Assembly: GCF_016808095.1 (NCBI RefSeq)
Contig: NC_068970.1
Coordinates: 36,242,630 to 36,306,629, forward strand
Length of the DNA stretch: 64,000 nucleotides
Reading direction: 5' to 3'
Source: Vigna angularis
Lineage: Eukaryota; Streptophyta; Magnoliopsida; Fabales; Fabaceae
In this document: one piece after another, positions 24,621 to 35,964 of the stretch
Layout of the letters: every line of letters starts with the position of its first letter
Position numbering within the stretch: the first letter of the stretch is position 1
Program-made: the position numbers and the translations under genes
The notes under the pieces: generated by a model
What the model saw: only the letters and a program-made list of their open reading frames with translations
The model's database searches: none
Told to the model about the DNA's origin: nothing

Positions 24621-24918
24621 TTCAAATAAATAAATTTAAAATAACACTTTAAGAATAAAAAAAAAATACTTGTACACTGAAAAAGGAAAATCCTCATTAT
24701 ATAAAGTAGTGCAAACACATGCGCTACTCACATTTTTTTATATAATAAATAATTTTTAGTACCAATTATTATTGATAGTAATAGTTTTCAATAATTTATT
24801 AGTAAAAATGGCAAATGATAATAATTACTAATAATATATATGACATATAATAATTGTAAGAAATTTTTAATTCAATTGATAAATATGTTTTCCAAAATTA
24901 TATTATATTATATTATAT

Positions 24919-24980
<62 letters not shown>

Positions 24981-27384
24981 CTCAAATGTATTAAGACGTT
25001 AAAAATAGGAGAACAAATTTCGTGTAATTTTGTCAACAATAACACGTTTACAACTTTAATGACAGCATTGAATTGACTTTAATCATAATATTAAACTTAT
25101 AAAGTGATTCTAAGTAATAACAAAAAATTGTAATTTATTAATTTCATAGAAAATTGAAGCTTTTCATATAAATTATTATATTTTAGAAATTAATTAATCA
25201 AATATAGGTATAAGTATATATTTAGTATATGTAATTTTGTTTAAATTATACAACATCGTATTATATATATATATATAATAATAATAATAATATTTTTATT
25301 AATAAACTATTTTTATAATGTTATATATAAATAAAATATATTTGTCTATATTTATAAATATATATAATTCTATATAGAATAATATATAAATAATATTTTT
25401 ATCTTAATTTTAAAAAAAATGTAAAACCACATTCCTGCCAACCTTGTTTATAAAGAATGTTGAGTACAGGGCTTTGTCCTTTATTCTAAATCGTTTTTTT
25501 TTTACTTTTGATTTAGGTAAGTCTGTTTTGATTTTTAATTTTGATATAATTATTTCAATCTTTGATTTAGACTGACTCAATTTTTGGTTTTATGTAATCT
25601 TTTCCAATTTATGCTCAAATTTCATCAGAAATTATCTCGACTTTCAACGACTTATAATTAATCTTGGGTTATATGATTCAAGTTGAAAGTATTGTTTGTA
25701 AAAAATAATTAAAATTTTATACTAAGTTGACCTACTTGGGAATTGAAGTTTGTTTTTATTCCCTCAAATGAAGACCCCTAAAAAGAAGATTTTTTAAGGA
25801 TGGAAAAAAATGATCCTTAAGTCATCAATCAAATTAACCGTAACAAATTTAAAAGTGTTTTCTTTTGTATATGTTTCTGGACAAATGTGTTACGTACAGA
25901 CAAAAATAAATAATTTTAAAAGTTAAAAAAGATAGAAAAAGGTGTAAACGGAATAAAGTCTACTTAGAAAATACCACAATTCTCTTACCAAATACATATC
26001 CTAGTTGTTGAAAATTTGTTCGTTTATAGGTTTAATTAAATTTAACATGATTAAGTTGCTATGATTCTTACATTTAAATATTATTAATAACCTTTTTATA
26101 TTTTAAAAAATATCGACAACTATAATTTTAAAAAAATTATCGATTAAACATTCCAAAATTAATTACTTTTTAAAAGAAATTTAGGATCATTAAAATGCTG
26201 CATTCAATATGTCCCAAGTTAGTTTGCGATTAAAACTGAAACATACTTTTGTTATTATTTTTTTAATAACATCAATAACAATAATAAAATAAGTAAATAG
26301 AAAATATAGAAAACTTAAAGTCAAAGCTACTACTCTTGTTGAAAAAATGCATAGAACAGTGATAACAAATAATATATCAAACGAAGTCATAGGTCTTATG
26401 TATAGTTTACACTAGGCCTATATCTTTATGGTCCAACAACTTTCTCTTTTCTTTATAACTATGTGATTAATTTGAGACTCGTTAGGTAAGGTTTGGACAG
26501 AGTATATTTTCATAGATATATTAAATATAACTAGATAATAACTCACGTTTTTCATTGTAGACAATTAAGATGGGTTAAATTATATTCGTACTAGTTATTA
26601 TAATTTGAACTTGTAAGTTATCTTCAAAATTATTATAATATATAAATCTAAACAACATATAAATATATCATTAGTTTCCTCAAACATCGATGCAAATGTT
26701 TAAAGAAACTTAATTAAATACCTTTTAAATAAATAGTTAGGTATTTTATATCAAGTTTACTTTTATTACTTATCCTAAAATGATAATCTAAATAACCTGA
26801 AAATTATTTATACACATCAAAAACTATTTTCATAGTTCCTAGACATTTACTTCCCTTGATAAAGTTTTATCTTATATTTCATAGAATATGGTGTTATTAT
26901 GATTAAGAAAGTATAAGAAATATTCTCATTAAAATAACAATGTTACCTAAATGTGAAGGTGCACTTCCAAAACTCTTAGAGAAGAAAATAAGTTCAATTA
27001 AAGAAAAATAAAAAACAAGACAATACAAGTAGCATATAGTGCATATAAACATGATGAACAAAGAACTAAAAGGAAGTAAAGATGAAGTAAATGATGAAAG
27101 ACACGAAAGGAGATGGGGAAGTTTAACGAAAACATATGTTACTTAGGGAGCACAAAGATTCATCAATCTAAGATGAGTGAGGTTACCGCCACTTGAGTGC
27201 AAGTCTCAAAATAAGGCTAAAGAGAAGAACACACTCTAAGAAGATAACTCTCTCACACATGTTCAAATATAAGTTTGTTAAACATCAAAGTACTCAACCC
27301 TTTCAAGAGTTTTAAAGAGCCCCTTTAATAGGGGAGAGTGAGGAGTCTCTTAGCAAAACAACAAAGCTCAAGGATAGGGATTAA
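24621..27384. other. AT-rich intergenic DNA with AT-type microsatellites
   Basis: It contains an (ATATT)n/(AT)n run (separate entry) and a shorter AT/AAT run at 25262-25292. The 78-codon frame at 24840-25076 is a by-product of the microsatellite. Nothing else was recognised. Confidence 0.5.
24897..24976. repeat. (ATATT)n then (AT)n microsatellite
   Basis: About five TATTA pentamers run into a pure AT dinucleotide array, indicating expansion from one motif into the other. Confidence 0.95.
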
Positions 27385-27892
27385 AACAAGTCGAGTCAGG
27401 CACAGATAGTGCCTATCTACTACCGACCTATATAAAAAAAATCCACTCGTTATTCGCTTACTACCTATGTAAATATCTGTTTAAAAAATATCTACAGATA
27501 TTTTAAAACTTGTGGGTGCTCGTGGATATTCGCAAATTTTTAATAAAATATATTTTATAAATTTTTAAAATAAAATTTAAATAAAATTACAAAAATTATA
27601 ATAGAAATTAAATTAAATATAAATTAAAGTTGAATTTGAATTAAATTTAACCTGATAAAATATAAATTAATTTTAATTTAATTAAATTTAACTTAATAAA
27701 TTAAATTTTTATTTTTATTTTTTCTGACTAGCGAATACTCGCGGGTATAGGTAGTATAAACCCACACCTGACCCATTTATAAATTGGTATTAAAATACTA
27801 GCGGGTAATAAGTATCTATAAGTACTAACTATCTGTCTTAAATTTTATCCGTTGATATTCGCGGGTACGAGTATTTTTGTCATCTCTACTCA
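27385..27892. repeat. dispersed repeat with CGGGTA-rich ends and AT-rich core (MITE-like)
   Basis: Both outer parts are rich in short motifs such as CTCGTGGATATTCGC, CTCGCGGGTATAGG, GCGGGTAATAAG and TTCGCGGGTACGAG, and some are inverted relative to others. The middle 200 bases are almost pure A/T. This pattern (GGTATCCGCGGGTA-like ends, AT core) is widespread in plants as non-coding dispersed repeats. I cannot define exact terminal inverted repeats or a target duplication. Confidence 0.4.
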
Positions 27893-27992
27893 AGGGTGTT
27901 CATACAAAAAGACAAACTAAGCTTCTAGAAACTAGGTCTAAAGGAGATTTCTGGAAAAGGAGAGAACCCTAACTTGATGTCCAAGCCTCTCC

Positions 27993-27995
27993 TAG
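27993..27995. other. 3-bp target-site duplication (left)
   Basis: TAG immediately before CACTA, matching TAG after the right end at 31778-31780. Three-base duplications are diagnostic of the CACTA superfamily. Confidence 0.9.
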
Positions 27996-28023
27996 CACTA
28001 CAAAAAAAAGATTATTTAGAGGA
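27996..28023 (+). repeat. left terminal inverted repeat of the CACTA element
   Basis: Matches the right end 31750-31777 in inverted orientation, with a run-length difference in the A tract at most. Confidence 0.9.
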
Positions 28024-28359
28024 GGTTATTTAGAGGAGGTCATGAAAAACCCCCTCAAATTAACATATTTTATAATGTTTAATTTAAATTATGAAAGTGT
28101 CAATGATAGTGGGAGTTTTAATGGTTTTCAAGGGAGGTTTATAACCCCTTCAAATAAAACAATTTTATAATCCCTTCAAATAAAACTTTTAAACTAATTA
28201 TTTTTTTAAATTATAAAATTTCATTCATCTAAATATCGAAACCCATCTCCCTCTGAAATATTTCGTCTAAAAATCCCGAAACCCATCTCCCTCTAAAAAT
28301 TTCATTGATCTAAAATCGAAACCCTAAAATCCCTTTATTCATTTTTGCGTTTTCATTCC

Positions 28360-28507
28360 TTCGTCTCTTCCTCGCACACTGGTTCGTATCTCTCTCGCAC
28401 TAATTAGCCTTCAGAATCGTAGTCGCGAAACCGTTGGTAGACGGAGCTGTAGCGGTGGTTGCGTGGACGGGTCGACGATGAAGCTTCCAGTCGTGCTACA
28501 ACCTGAG
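28360..28507 (+). other. leader and putative short first exon inside the CACTA element
   Basis: A GC-richer leader precedes an ATG at 28478 that opens ten codons (MKLPVVLQPE) and ends at GAG|GTAAAT, a good splice donor near 28508. The reading phase at this donor is 0, whereas the captured exon downstream needs two incoming bases for its native frame. A transcript joining the two would therefore read the captured exon out of frame. A first exon of a transposon-borne chimeric transcript is the likeliest reading. No transcript evidence is available here. Confidence 0.4.
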
Positions 28508-29562
28508 GTAAATCGTTCTAACACCCTTCTTACTTCTCTTTGGTGTATAATTGTTTTTTTACCATACAACAGTAGCTATGCCACTGTATCTCGGTCTTGT
28601 TCTGTCAGTCTCAGGTGAAAGCCCTTATTCCATGGTCTTCCTCTTGTTATTGTTGGCTTGTTGTAGTGATTGTTTTTTTTGTTCTATTGTTGGTTGTGGA
28701 CGTGACTCTGACTCTGGTTGAGGATCTTGCGGTTTTGGTGTTGTTCTCTTAGTCACATGTTTTTGACTTATTGGTGTTGCTTGAGTGAGTGAGTGTTTGA
28801 GTGAGGAGGTTCACATTGTTCTGTTTCTGTGTGAAAGTTAAGAGCTTGTGTTGATTCGCTGAATTTCTCATTGAAATGGGTTTTATTTGGTTTATATGGA
28901 AAATGAAGGGTGTACTGCTTATGGTTTCCTCAATTCTGGTTTTGTGAAAAGGTTCTTTTTATACTAATTTTCTCCTATTCAAAAGTTTTCATTTTTATTC
29001 AGTCATCTTTGTAGGGACTACAAGGGATTAAAAAAACAGAAGATATACGATTTAATGACATAATACGCATTACATGTTTGTTTTAAGCAAAGTGATATAA
29101 GATTGGAGGAATTTGACTGGTTAGAGTTGAAAGGAAGAAAAAGGGAGAAAAGGGAAGAATTACATGCTTTCTTTGTTTGGTTTGATAAATTTGAGAATGT
29201 TAAGCATGCATTTAACAGCTTGAGTTTTTCATTAAAATGATTGTCACCTTTGTGAAATTGGTTGATGACTTAAAATCTTGTTATTCTTGTTCTCATAAAG
29301 TAAATTAAACTTCTCACCAAATTATTCGTCCTACCTTGCGTAGATGCTTTCCTTAATAATTTGCTCATTTATCCTTTTCTTTCATTATAACTGTTTATAA
29401 ATCCTTAATACCCAATATATGTGCAGAGTTTTCTAGAAATGTTTGATTTTATTTTCTTTTCTTGAACAGGTGACTCTGTGTTTGTGTAAAAGAGTATTGT
29501 TTTCTTTTAGCATTGATAATTTCAATGTTTTTCAACTTAAGTTTCCCGATATTTGTTTTCAG

Positions 29563-29839
29563 GTCAGTTGTGAGCCAAGTTATAACAGGATACCTTCCAA
29601 GTTTGATTCTTCAGCTGTTTCTGTCATTTGTTCCACCTATTATGATTATGCTTTCATCCATGCAAGGATACATTTCATGGAGTCAAATACAAAAGAGTGC
29701 ATGCACTAAAGTATTATGGTTTACGATCTGGAACATTTTCTTTGCAAATGTACTATCAGGGTCAGCTCTCTATCGAGTGAACGTCTTTCTTGAGCCAAAA
29801 GAGATTCCTAGAATACTAGCGGAAGCTGTAGCATCCCAG
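29563..29839 (+). pseudogene. captured exon of a CSC1/OSCA-like (HYP1/RXW8-type) channel gene
   Basis: CSC1/OSCA proteins (DUF221/RSN1_7TM) are plasma-membrane, stretch- or osmolarity-gated cation channels. This 277-bp segment encodes 92 uninterrupted codons with family-specific sequence: [19 protein letters not shown], then [40 protein letters not shown] and [14 protein letters not shown]. These cover about two transmembrane helices of the 7TM domain. It is flanked by TTTTCAG at the left and GTGAGA at the right, exactly where exon borders would be. It is one exon from a gene that normally encodes about 700-800 residues. The rest of that gene is not in the element. The open frame shows either recent capture or some constraint. 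It lies well inside the CACTA ends. Confidence 0.88.
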
Positions 29840-31108
29840 GTGAGAATAGCTATTGTATCCCCATGAGACAAGCGCATGAACTTCCCAAAGCTATCCAATA
29901 TTATATTAATTGAGATTGAATTATCAGTAGTTTTGTTTCTTATTTTTATTGAATTTTATGTTTTTATATTTGTCTATACCCAAAAGTGTAGCTTTAGGAA
30001 TGATGTTTCATGTAATTTCTGTATGCATCGTGTACGATATAGATCCCATGAAAAGGTGTTGCAGATAAATCATTTTTATCATAATTTTCAAGTTTGATGG
30101 TTAAGACCTGCCATTTTTTTCTAAAGAAATGCAAATATGTGGTTTATATGCACCATGTAGTTTGTTGTCTCTGGCTGCTTAGTCTGGTTGTCTTGGAATT
30201 TTGATACTTTTTTAAAGCAGGTTTTCATAAGGTGTTTAAAAATGGAGGAATCCACTGGTGTTGAAGTTTTGGGGTTGATATGCTATTATTGAGATGGTTT
30301 CTCTTTTCTACGTGACTATGTACTTGTAATAGTTCACTAACATTGTATTAGCAGTGATAAAGCTGATAAAACAGTGAGACGAGCTTCCTTGTTGTTAGAG
30401 AAACTTATGAAAGAGAGAATATATTGTTCTATCGAAATCAATGATCAATTATAATCAATGCTCACTATCTAATATATAACTTTTGATTTCAAAAATACTT
30501 TTACGGGAAAGCACATATATTATGATATTTATTAGATATTATTCCACAAATTTAACAGATGTTGATAAGTTGTGCTTTTCCAATATTTTATTCATTATTC
30601 AAGTTCTGAGTATGATGGTTGCAGTAAGATTTATATGCATAGTGTGAGAATTAGGTAGTTGTTATCTATGTCTGTGTTGTAGTTAGCTTTATTGATTGTT
30701 GCAGTAAGATTTTTATGCAGTATATGTGTTGTAATTAGCTTTATTCATTGTTGCAGTAAGATTTATTATCTGTGTTGCAGTAAGATTTATATATGCATAG
30801 TTAACTTTATGTATTATAGGGTACTATAATATATATATATATGTATTATAGGGTACTATAACACAAGTTTTTAAATTTTTCTTCCCACTATGATTATTGT
30901 TGTAGAGTTGTTGTTTCCGCTGTAGGAGTGTTGAGGTTCATTTCAGGTGGAAGTTTCTTTTTTGAGTGGTGGTCAGAGGCACGCATTAATTTATTTACCC
31001 TTTGATAGAAGATGTTTATTCTATTTGATTGATTTTTTATATATTATTTTCAAAATGTGAGCACATGTAATTGAGTTTATTTTATTAATATTTTTTATAT
31101 TCTTTCAG

Positions 31109-31183
31109 CAAGTTCGTGATGATACAAATGAGCCAGAGTCTCCTTTAGGAACAAGACAATCATATGATGGAAGTAACATTTAG
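31109..31183 (+). other. putative terminal exon inside the CACTA element
   Basis: After a TTTTTATATTCTTTCAG acceptor, 24 codons (starting QVRDDTNEPESPLG) run to a TAG at 31181. The frame is phase 0, and the captured CSC1-like exon also ends in phase 0, so splicing the two keeps the native frame through to this stop. I do not recognise the peptide. Confidence 0.4.
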
Positions 31184-31749
31184 GAAATTTATGATATTGT
31201 TTTAGGATAAAACTATATTTAGTTTATTATGAATTGGATAACATTTCTTTCTTTGTAACTATTTCTGCAATAGGATTACATTGATTTCTAGTCTATCCTG
31301 CTGTAACATACAATTGTTTATCAATTTATTTTTTTAAATTCCTTCTTACACAAGGGTTTTTGTTCTATCGTATCAATTTTTTATTCAGAGGAATTATATT
31401 TGTTTGGTATTTAATAATTTTAAAAAGAAATTAAATTTACTTAATTTTGAAATTAAAAAAAGAAGAAAGAAATTGGTGAAAATAGTTAGTTATTATATAT
31501 TTTAATATAGGAAACTTTTGTGATCAAATAGTTGAAAATAAAGGAGGTTAAAAATCCCCACAAAATAACTGTCAGTAATAGAGGAGGTTTTTACCCTCCG
31601 CAGAAAAACCTCCACAAATTGAACGTGATACCGGGGGTCGTAAAAAACCTCCGCAGATAGTTTGTGGCGACTCAAACTGCGGCGGTTTGAAAAACCCCCG
31701 GAATTTATTTTGCGGAGGGCGAAAACCCCCGCAAATCGAAAAAAAAACC

Positions 31750-31777
31750 CCCTCTAAATAATCTTTTTTTTGTAGTG
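31750..31777 (-). repeat. right terminal inverted repeat of the CACTA element
   Basis: Ends TTTTTTTTGTAGTG, the inverse of the left CACTACAAAAAAAA end. TAG follows. Confidence 0.9.
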
Positions 31778-31780
31778 TAG

Positions 31781-32637
31781 GTGGTGCCTTTGACTTTAAC
31801 GAACCAAATTAGGTCATTTCTAAATAATAATATATATTACAAAAGTGTAAATATATATATTACGTATTCACCATCCTCCAAAATTTTCAAATATTTTTTA
31901 AATATAAATATTTCTTATTAATGAAGAGACCCTATCGAATACATGAGTATATAAATATTTCTAAAGTATTGCACCTGTTGTAAATTTTTATTGCAATAGA
32001 TTCAACATCAACCACAATATTTCCCTTTATCTCAAAATCACCATCCTTATCACTAAAAAGCATCATGACGAGGTTAGTTCCCTTTCATCCTTTAAGTCAC
32101 TACCATTTCATATTGATCCCGCAGACTAGGAACTTTTTTTTACTCTCACTGCCTACACCTCATTTTCTATGTAAGTATGAGAATTTAGTAGAGTCAAAAT
32201 GATTTCACGCCGAAACACCCTATGCCAATGTATACACTACACTTTATAATATAGTAATTTCTTCATAGAAATTAAAAAACCATTTTCATACAATTCATTC
32301 AACATATATCAATAAATTATTTCCAGGTATTTCTTGGTCACACAACCTACTTCAATTTCAAAGTAGTTACACCTTTCACCTAAAAAATTTAAGACTTCTA
32401 AGTTATGTTCTTTTGATTCTAATTTTTTTTTAAGTTAAAATTATTATCATCATGAACCTAGTATGCGATGTTGTTGCGTTGTATCTCTATAAAGGGCAAT
32501 AGTAAGGAATGTGCTTAAAAGTCTCACATCGATTTCGAAAGTTTCTGAGTTTTTTAGTCAATATAATAGTTCTCCTCTTAATTCATTTTATGGATGAAAA
32601 ATGTTCATTTTGTATTCAAGTACTTCACATATAAATG
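31781..32637. other. intergenic DNA, nothing recognised
   Basis: No coding frame or terminal repeat was seen. GTCTCACATCGATTTCG near 32521 resembles repeats containing a CCCACATCG core, but no snRNA gene follows it. Confidence 0.4.
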
Positions 32638-33480
32638 TGAGATGAAATTATGTTATTAATACCTCACTGAATAAAATTAATTTTAATAATAGAGATAAAT
32701 AAATAAGAATGAGGTTAAAAACACCTCACTTAAATGAAATAAATATAAATATAAATAAATAAAATGAGGTTGTGGACACCTCACTACATAAATGAAAATA
32801 ACAATAAAAATAAATAAAAATGAGGTTATAAATACCTCACTAATAAAATAATAACAATAGATAAATAAGAATGAGGGTACTAATAAAAATAAATAAAATT
32901 AAATAAATAAAAATGAGGTTATAAACACATCACTTAATAAAATGTTAATTATCAATAAATAAAAATGAGACTATAAACACATCACTAATAAAATATAAAT
33001 AATAAAAATTAATAAATAAAAATGAGATTATAAACACCTCCTAATAAATAATAAATAAATAAATAAGAGCTTATAAACACCTCACTAATAAAATAATAAT
33101 AATAACAATAAAGAAATAAAAATGAGATTATAAACATCTCAAAAATAAAATAGTATTGATAAATGGGTTATAAAAATCTCACTAATAAAATAAAAGTAAA
33201 TAGATAAATAAAAATGAGGTCACCAGCACCTCACGAATAAAATAATAATAATAATAAATAGATAACAATGAGATTATAAACACCTCACAAATAAAATAAA
33301 AATAATAACAATAAATAAATAAAAATGAAGTTATACACATCTCACTAATGGAATAATAATAATAAATAAATAAATAAATAAATAAGAGGTTATAAATACT
33401 TCACTAATAAAATAGAATAATAACAATAAATAAATAAATAAATAAAATAAAAATAAGGACACTAAATTAAAATAAATAAA
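32638..33480. repeat. array of about 15 hairpin-bearing minisatellite units
   Basis: The motif GAGGTTATAAACACCTCACT and variants recurs every 50-60 bases, separated by AATAAATAAAAA spacers. Each unit contains the inverted pair GAGGT...ACCTC around a 7-8 base loop. Units start near 32712, 32764, 32821, 32873, 32915, 32967, 33023, 33066, 33121, 33170, 33215, 33268, 33328 and 33385. In several units a mutation on one arm breaks the pairing (GAGAT/ACCTC, GAGGT/ACATC), and at least one seems to have changed on both arms (GAGAT/ATCTC at about 33121). Confidence 0.85.
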
Positions 33481-33689
33481 TCAATAAATATAGATAAATG
33501 AAATATATAAAATGATAACTGTTTTATTACTTCCCTTACCTCAAAACACTTATCGAAGTAAAACTCCACTTCTTAATAGATTGAATAATTTTTTCATACT
33601 ACTTTAAAATCTTGATCAATAGAAAAAGAAAATGGAAATAAAGAAGAATGAAGAAGAAATATTTATTGAGGAAACTATCCTAACTCTCT

Positions 33690-34549
33690 TGTTTCACTTC
33701 TCCTCTTAATATTATTTAAAAAATTTAAATTATTATTTTAATATTATTTTTTTTCCTATACATTCACATACATCTAATAGTAAAACCATAACTTACTATT
33801 AAAATATTATAATAGTATTTCACATTTGACAACTTATGGTAGTTGGGAGAAGACTTATTCACTTTCTAGAGGAGTTCTTCTTTACCCTAAATGTGAAAAT
33901 GATATTTCTTATCATAGAACTCTAAAATGTAAATCTAAACAGTGAAAATGAAGAATTTTATCTTAAGAACATGTTGTAAATTTTTTACCTCGATCCAACT
34001 GTTAACGAAGTTGGAATCAAATTCTTATTGAAGTAACCCAAAATAAGAAATAAGTGATGTTAGTTTATACTACAAAATTTTTTTCTCTAACCACAAACCT
34101 GTAAATGGAAATCTCGATGATCAAACTGAAGTATTATGTCTTATGAATTCGGAATAAATATTTCATCCTGACGTAACAATTATCAAGAAAGGAATAAAAT
34201 TTTACCAAGAAAGCTTAAAACTAGAAATTATGTGGAGACCTAAATTTTGCACTAAAATGCAACAATTATTTTTTTTTAGCATCAAGCATTAATTGTGAAT
34301 CACAAGAGTCATAGTGGAGAACTATATTTCGATAATACTATATAAGAATTGAAGCTCAATCCAATGATTCATGAGGTTGTCATCACAATTTTACCGGGGT
34401 AACATAAGAATGAAAACTAGTTGACACCTCAAAATTATTCTTTAATATTTTAGAAAGTCTTTTTTTATATTTCTCAATTTACTTATTAAAACATATTTAA
34501 ACAAAAAACTTAAATATAGTTAACATAAAAGAGAGGATGTTACACTAAT
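33690..34549 (-). mobile_element. gypsy-type LTR-like repeat, copy 1
   Basis: The right end is AGAGGATGTTACA, so the minus strand begins TGTAACATCCTCTC, a usual legume LTR start. The interior includes blocks such as AACGAAGTTGGAATCAAATTC and TTGTTTCACTTCTCCTC. About 450 bases of its left part recur in the same orientation at 35965-36390, which shows that it is a repeat family member. The hairpin array lies just beyond its left end and could be part of the same larger element. No coding region was found. Confidence 0.45.
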
Positions 34550-34940
34550 ACATAACATATTATTTATATTGTAAATATATGGATATTATAATTATAAATT
34601 ATTATTTTTTTATAAAAGGGTAAACTATTTATATAACATAAGTTCATTAATTAAAAGAAAATTATACTTTAGTATTCTTAAAAATTAAATTTATTTTATA
34701 TTAAATATTTAATTATGGAATTGAAATATGATTAATAATTAATATTATATTAGAGGATCTTACAATTCTCCTAATTTTAGAAATTTTTTCCTTGAATTTT
34801 TTTATTATATATATATTTATTTATTTATTTGACAGTTATTATTGAGACAACAACATGTAATGACCTAAATTGTTGACACAATGAAAAATTTTCCTTTAAA
34901 AATATTTGATGACATTATGTCACTTTTTGTTATCCAGAAA

Positions 34941-35009
<69 letters not shown>

Positions 35010-35964
35010 GCATTGTGAGTCCTTTTGATAGTTTTTGAGTTTGTTAACGTTGAGAGTTTTAAGATTAGTAAGTGGTTCCTCCTTTCTCAGTCTTTTCCTT
35101 TTCATTCTTTCTTTCCATTTTTACCTTTAGTTACACTGGTTTTCTACTCTGTTCATTATTGTGTGATACTGCATAAATCTGACTTTTCCTTTTTATGCTT
35201 TAATTTCATGTTTTTTAATTCTACTATCGTTGTTAAGATGTAGTATATCGGCTGGAAACTCATTGTTTACCTCCCTTTGTTTGAAGGTAAAAACGAATTC
35301 AAGTAAGAATAATGTCATGTACTTTGATGCATTGACATACTTTCTAAATTGACTAGATTTATGAATTATAATTTTTAATTCTAGTTGTTTTACTCCAAAT
35401 CTGAATATCAAGCATGGTAATGAAACTTATTTTAAAGCCGATTTGCCAACCTAAGATTTAAGTTCTGACACTAAAACTCAGTTGTTCATGGTTATTTTTC
35501 ATAAATTAAGTCTTGTACATACATTAACAACATTTTTGGAACTAAAAACAATGAAAATGGAGGGTCTATCTACACAAAAGAGGAAGTGGAGACCTACCAA
35601 AGAATAAATATCTTTGTCATAAAACCTTAGTGATGAAGGATTGAGGACTCCAACTTTTGGACAGATATTAACTATTACTTCTAAACTCAATGTTTATTGT
35701 CCTACACATGGAAGATGCATTTTACTAGTTCCAAAATAATAGAATACGAAAAAAACAAAAGTAGAAACTTATGATCATAACACAACCTTCACTACCCTTT
35801 GAGACGATGTAAGTGACAATAGAACCCTAATTCTTTTTCCTCTTCATCCATTGAACAATTTGAGAGACAAAACTAATAAGTGTACCCAAATTGAAAAAGA
35901 CAACCTAGAGGTAGAAAATATATCAATGATAGGATTATCTAACTCTATTTGTTAACTACCAAAA
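34550..35964. other. AT-rich DNA between two repeat copies, no gene recognised
   Basis: It contains the (TA)n run listed separately. Frames at 34920-35690 on both strands have no recognisable content and partly arise from the microsatellite. Confidence 0.45.
34942..35006. repeat. (TA)n microsatellite, about 32 units
   Basis: Pure TA dinucleotide run of about 65 bases. Confidence 0.95.

Larger units (their letters stand above)
27996..31777 (+). mobile_element. non-autonomous CACTA transposon carrying a host gene fragment
   Basis: It begins CACTACAAAAAAAAGATTAT and ends with the reverse complement (about 28 bases of near-perfect terminal inverted repeat, then TTTAGAGG). It is flanked by TAG target duplications and is 3782 bp long. 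Subterminal regions are full of short GGAGGTTTTT / AAAACCTCC motifs on both strands, the usual transposase-binding landscape of CACTA elements. The left end has a 14-base ATTATTTAGAGGAG doublet. No Transposase_21 (TNP2) sequence lies inside, so it depends on a helper. The interior holds a leader, a very short first exon, one complete exon from a CSC1/OSCA-like gene and a terminal exon, so it is a Pack-type element. Confidence 0.93.

Noticed and set aside
22335..24732. TCACA at 22330-22334 and 24728-24732 as target duplication of the large LTR
   Set aside because: The sequence before the right copy does not end in the expected LTR terminal dinucleotide, so the match is probably chance.
24840..25076. 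78-codon ORF rich in Ile-Tyr repeats
   Set aside because: It is the translation of an AT microsatellite; no protein family and no flanking gene signals. The same applies to 49040-49282 and 34920-35105.
32515..32540. GTCTCACATCG resembling the plant snRNA upstream element
   Set aside because: One mismatch from the core, no TATA box at the required distance and no U-snRNA sequence downstream.
32638..33480. CRISPR-like array
   Set aside because: Regularly spaced repeats with spacers, but spacers are near-identical AATAAA runs, not unique, and the DNA is plant nuclear; it is a minisatellite.
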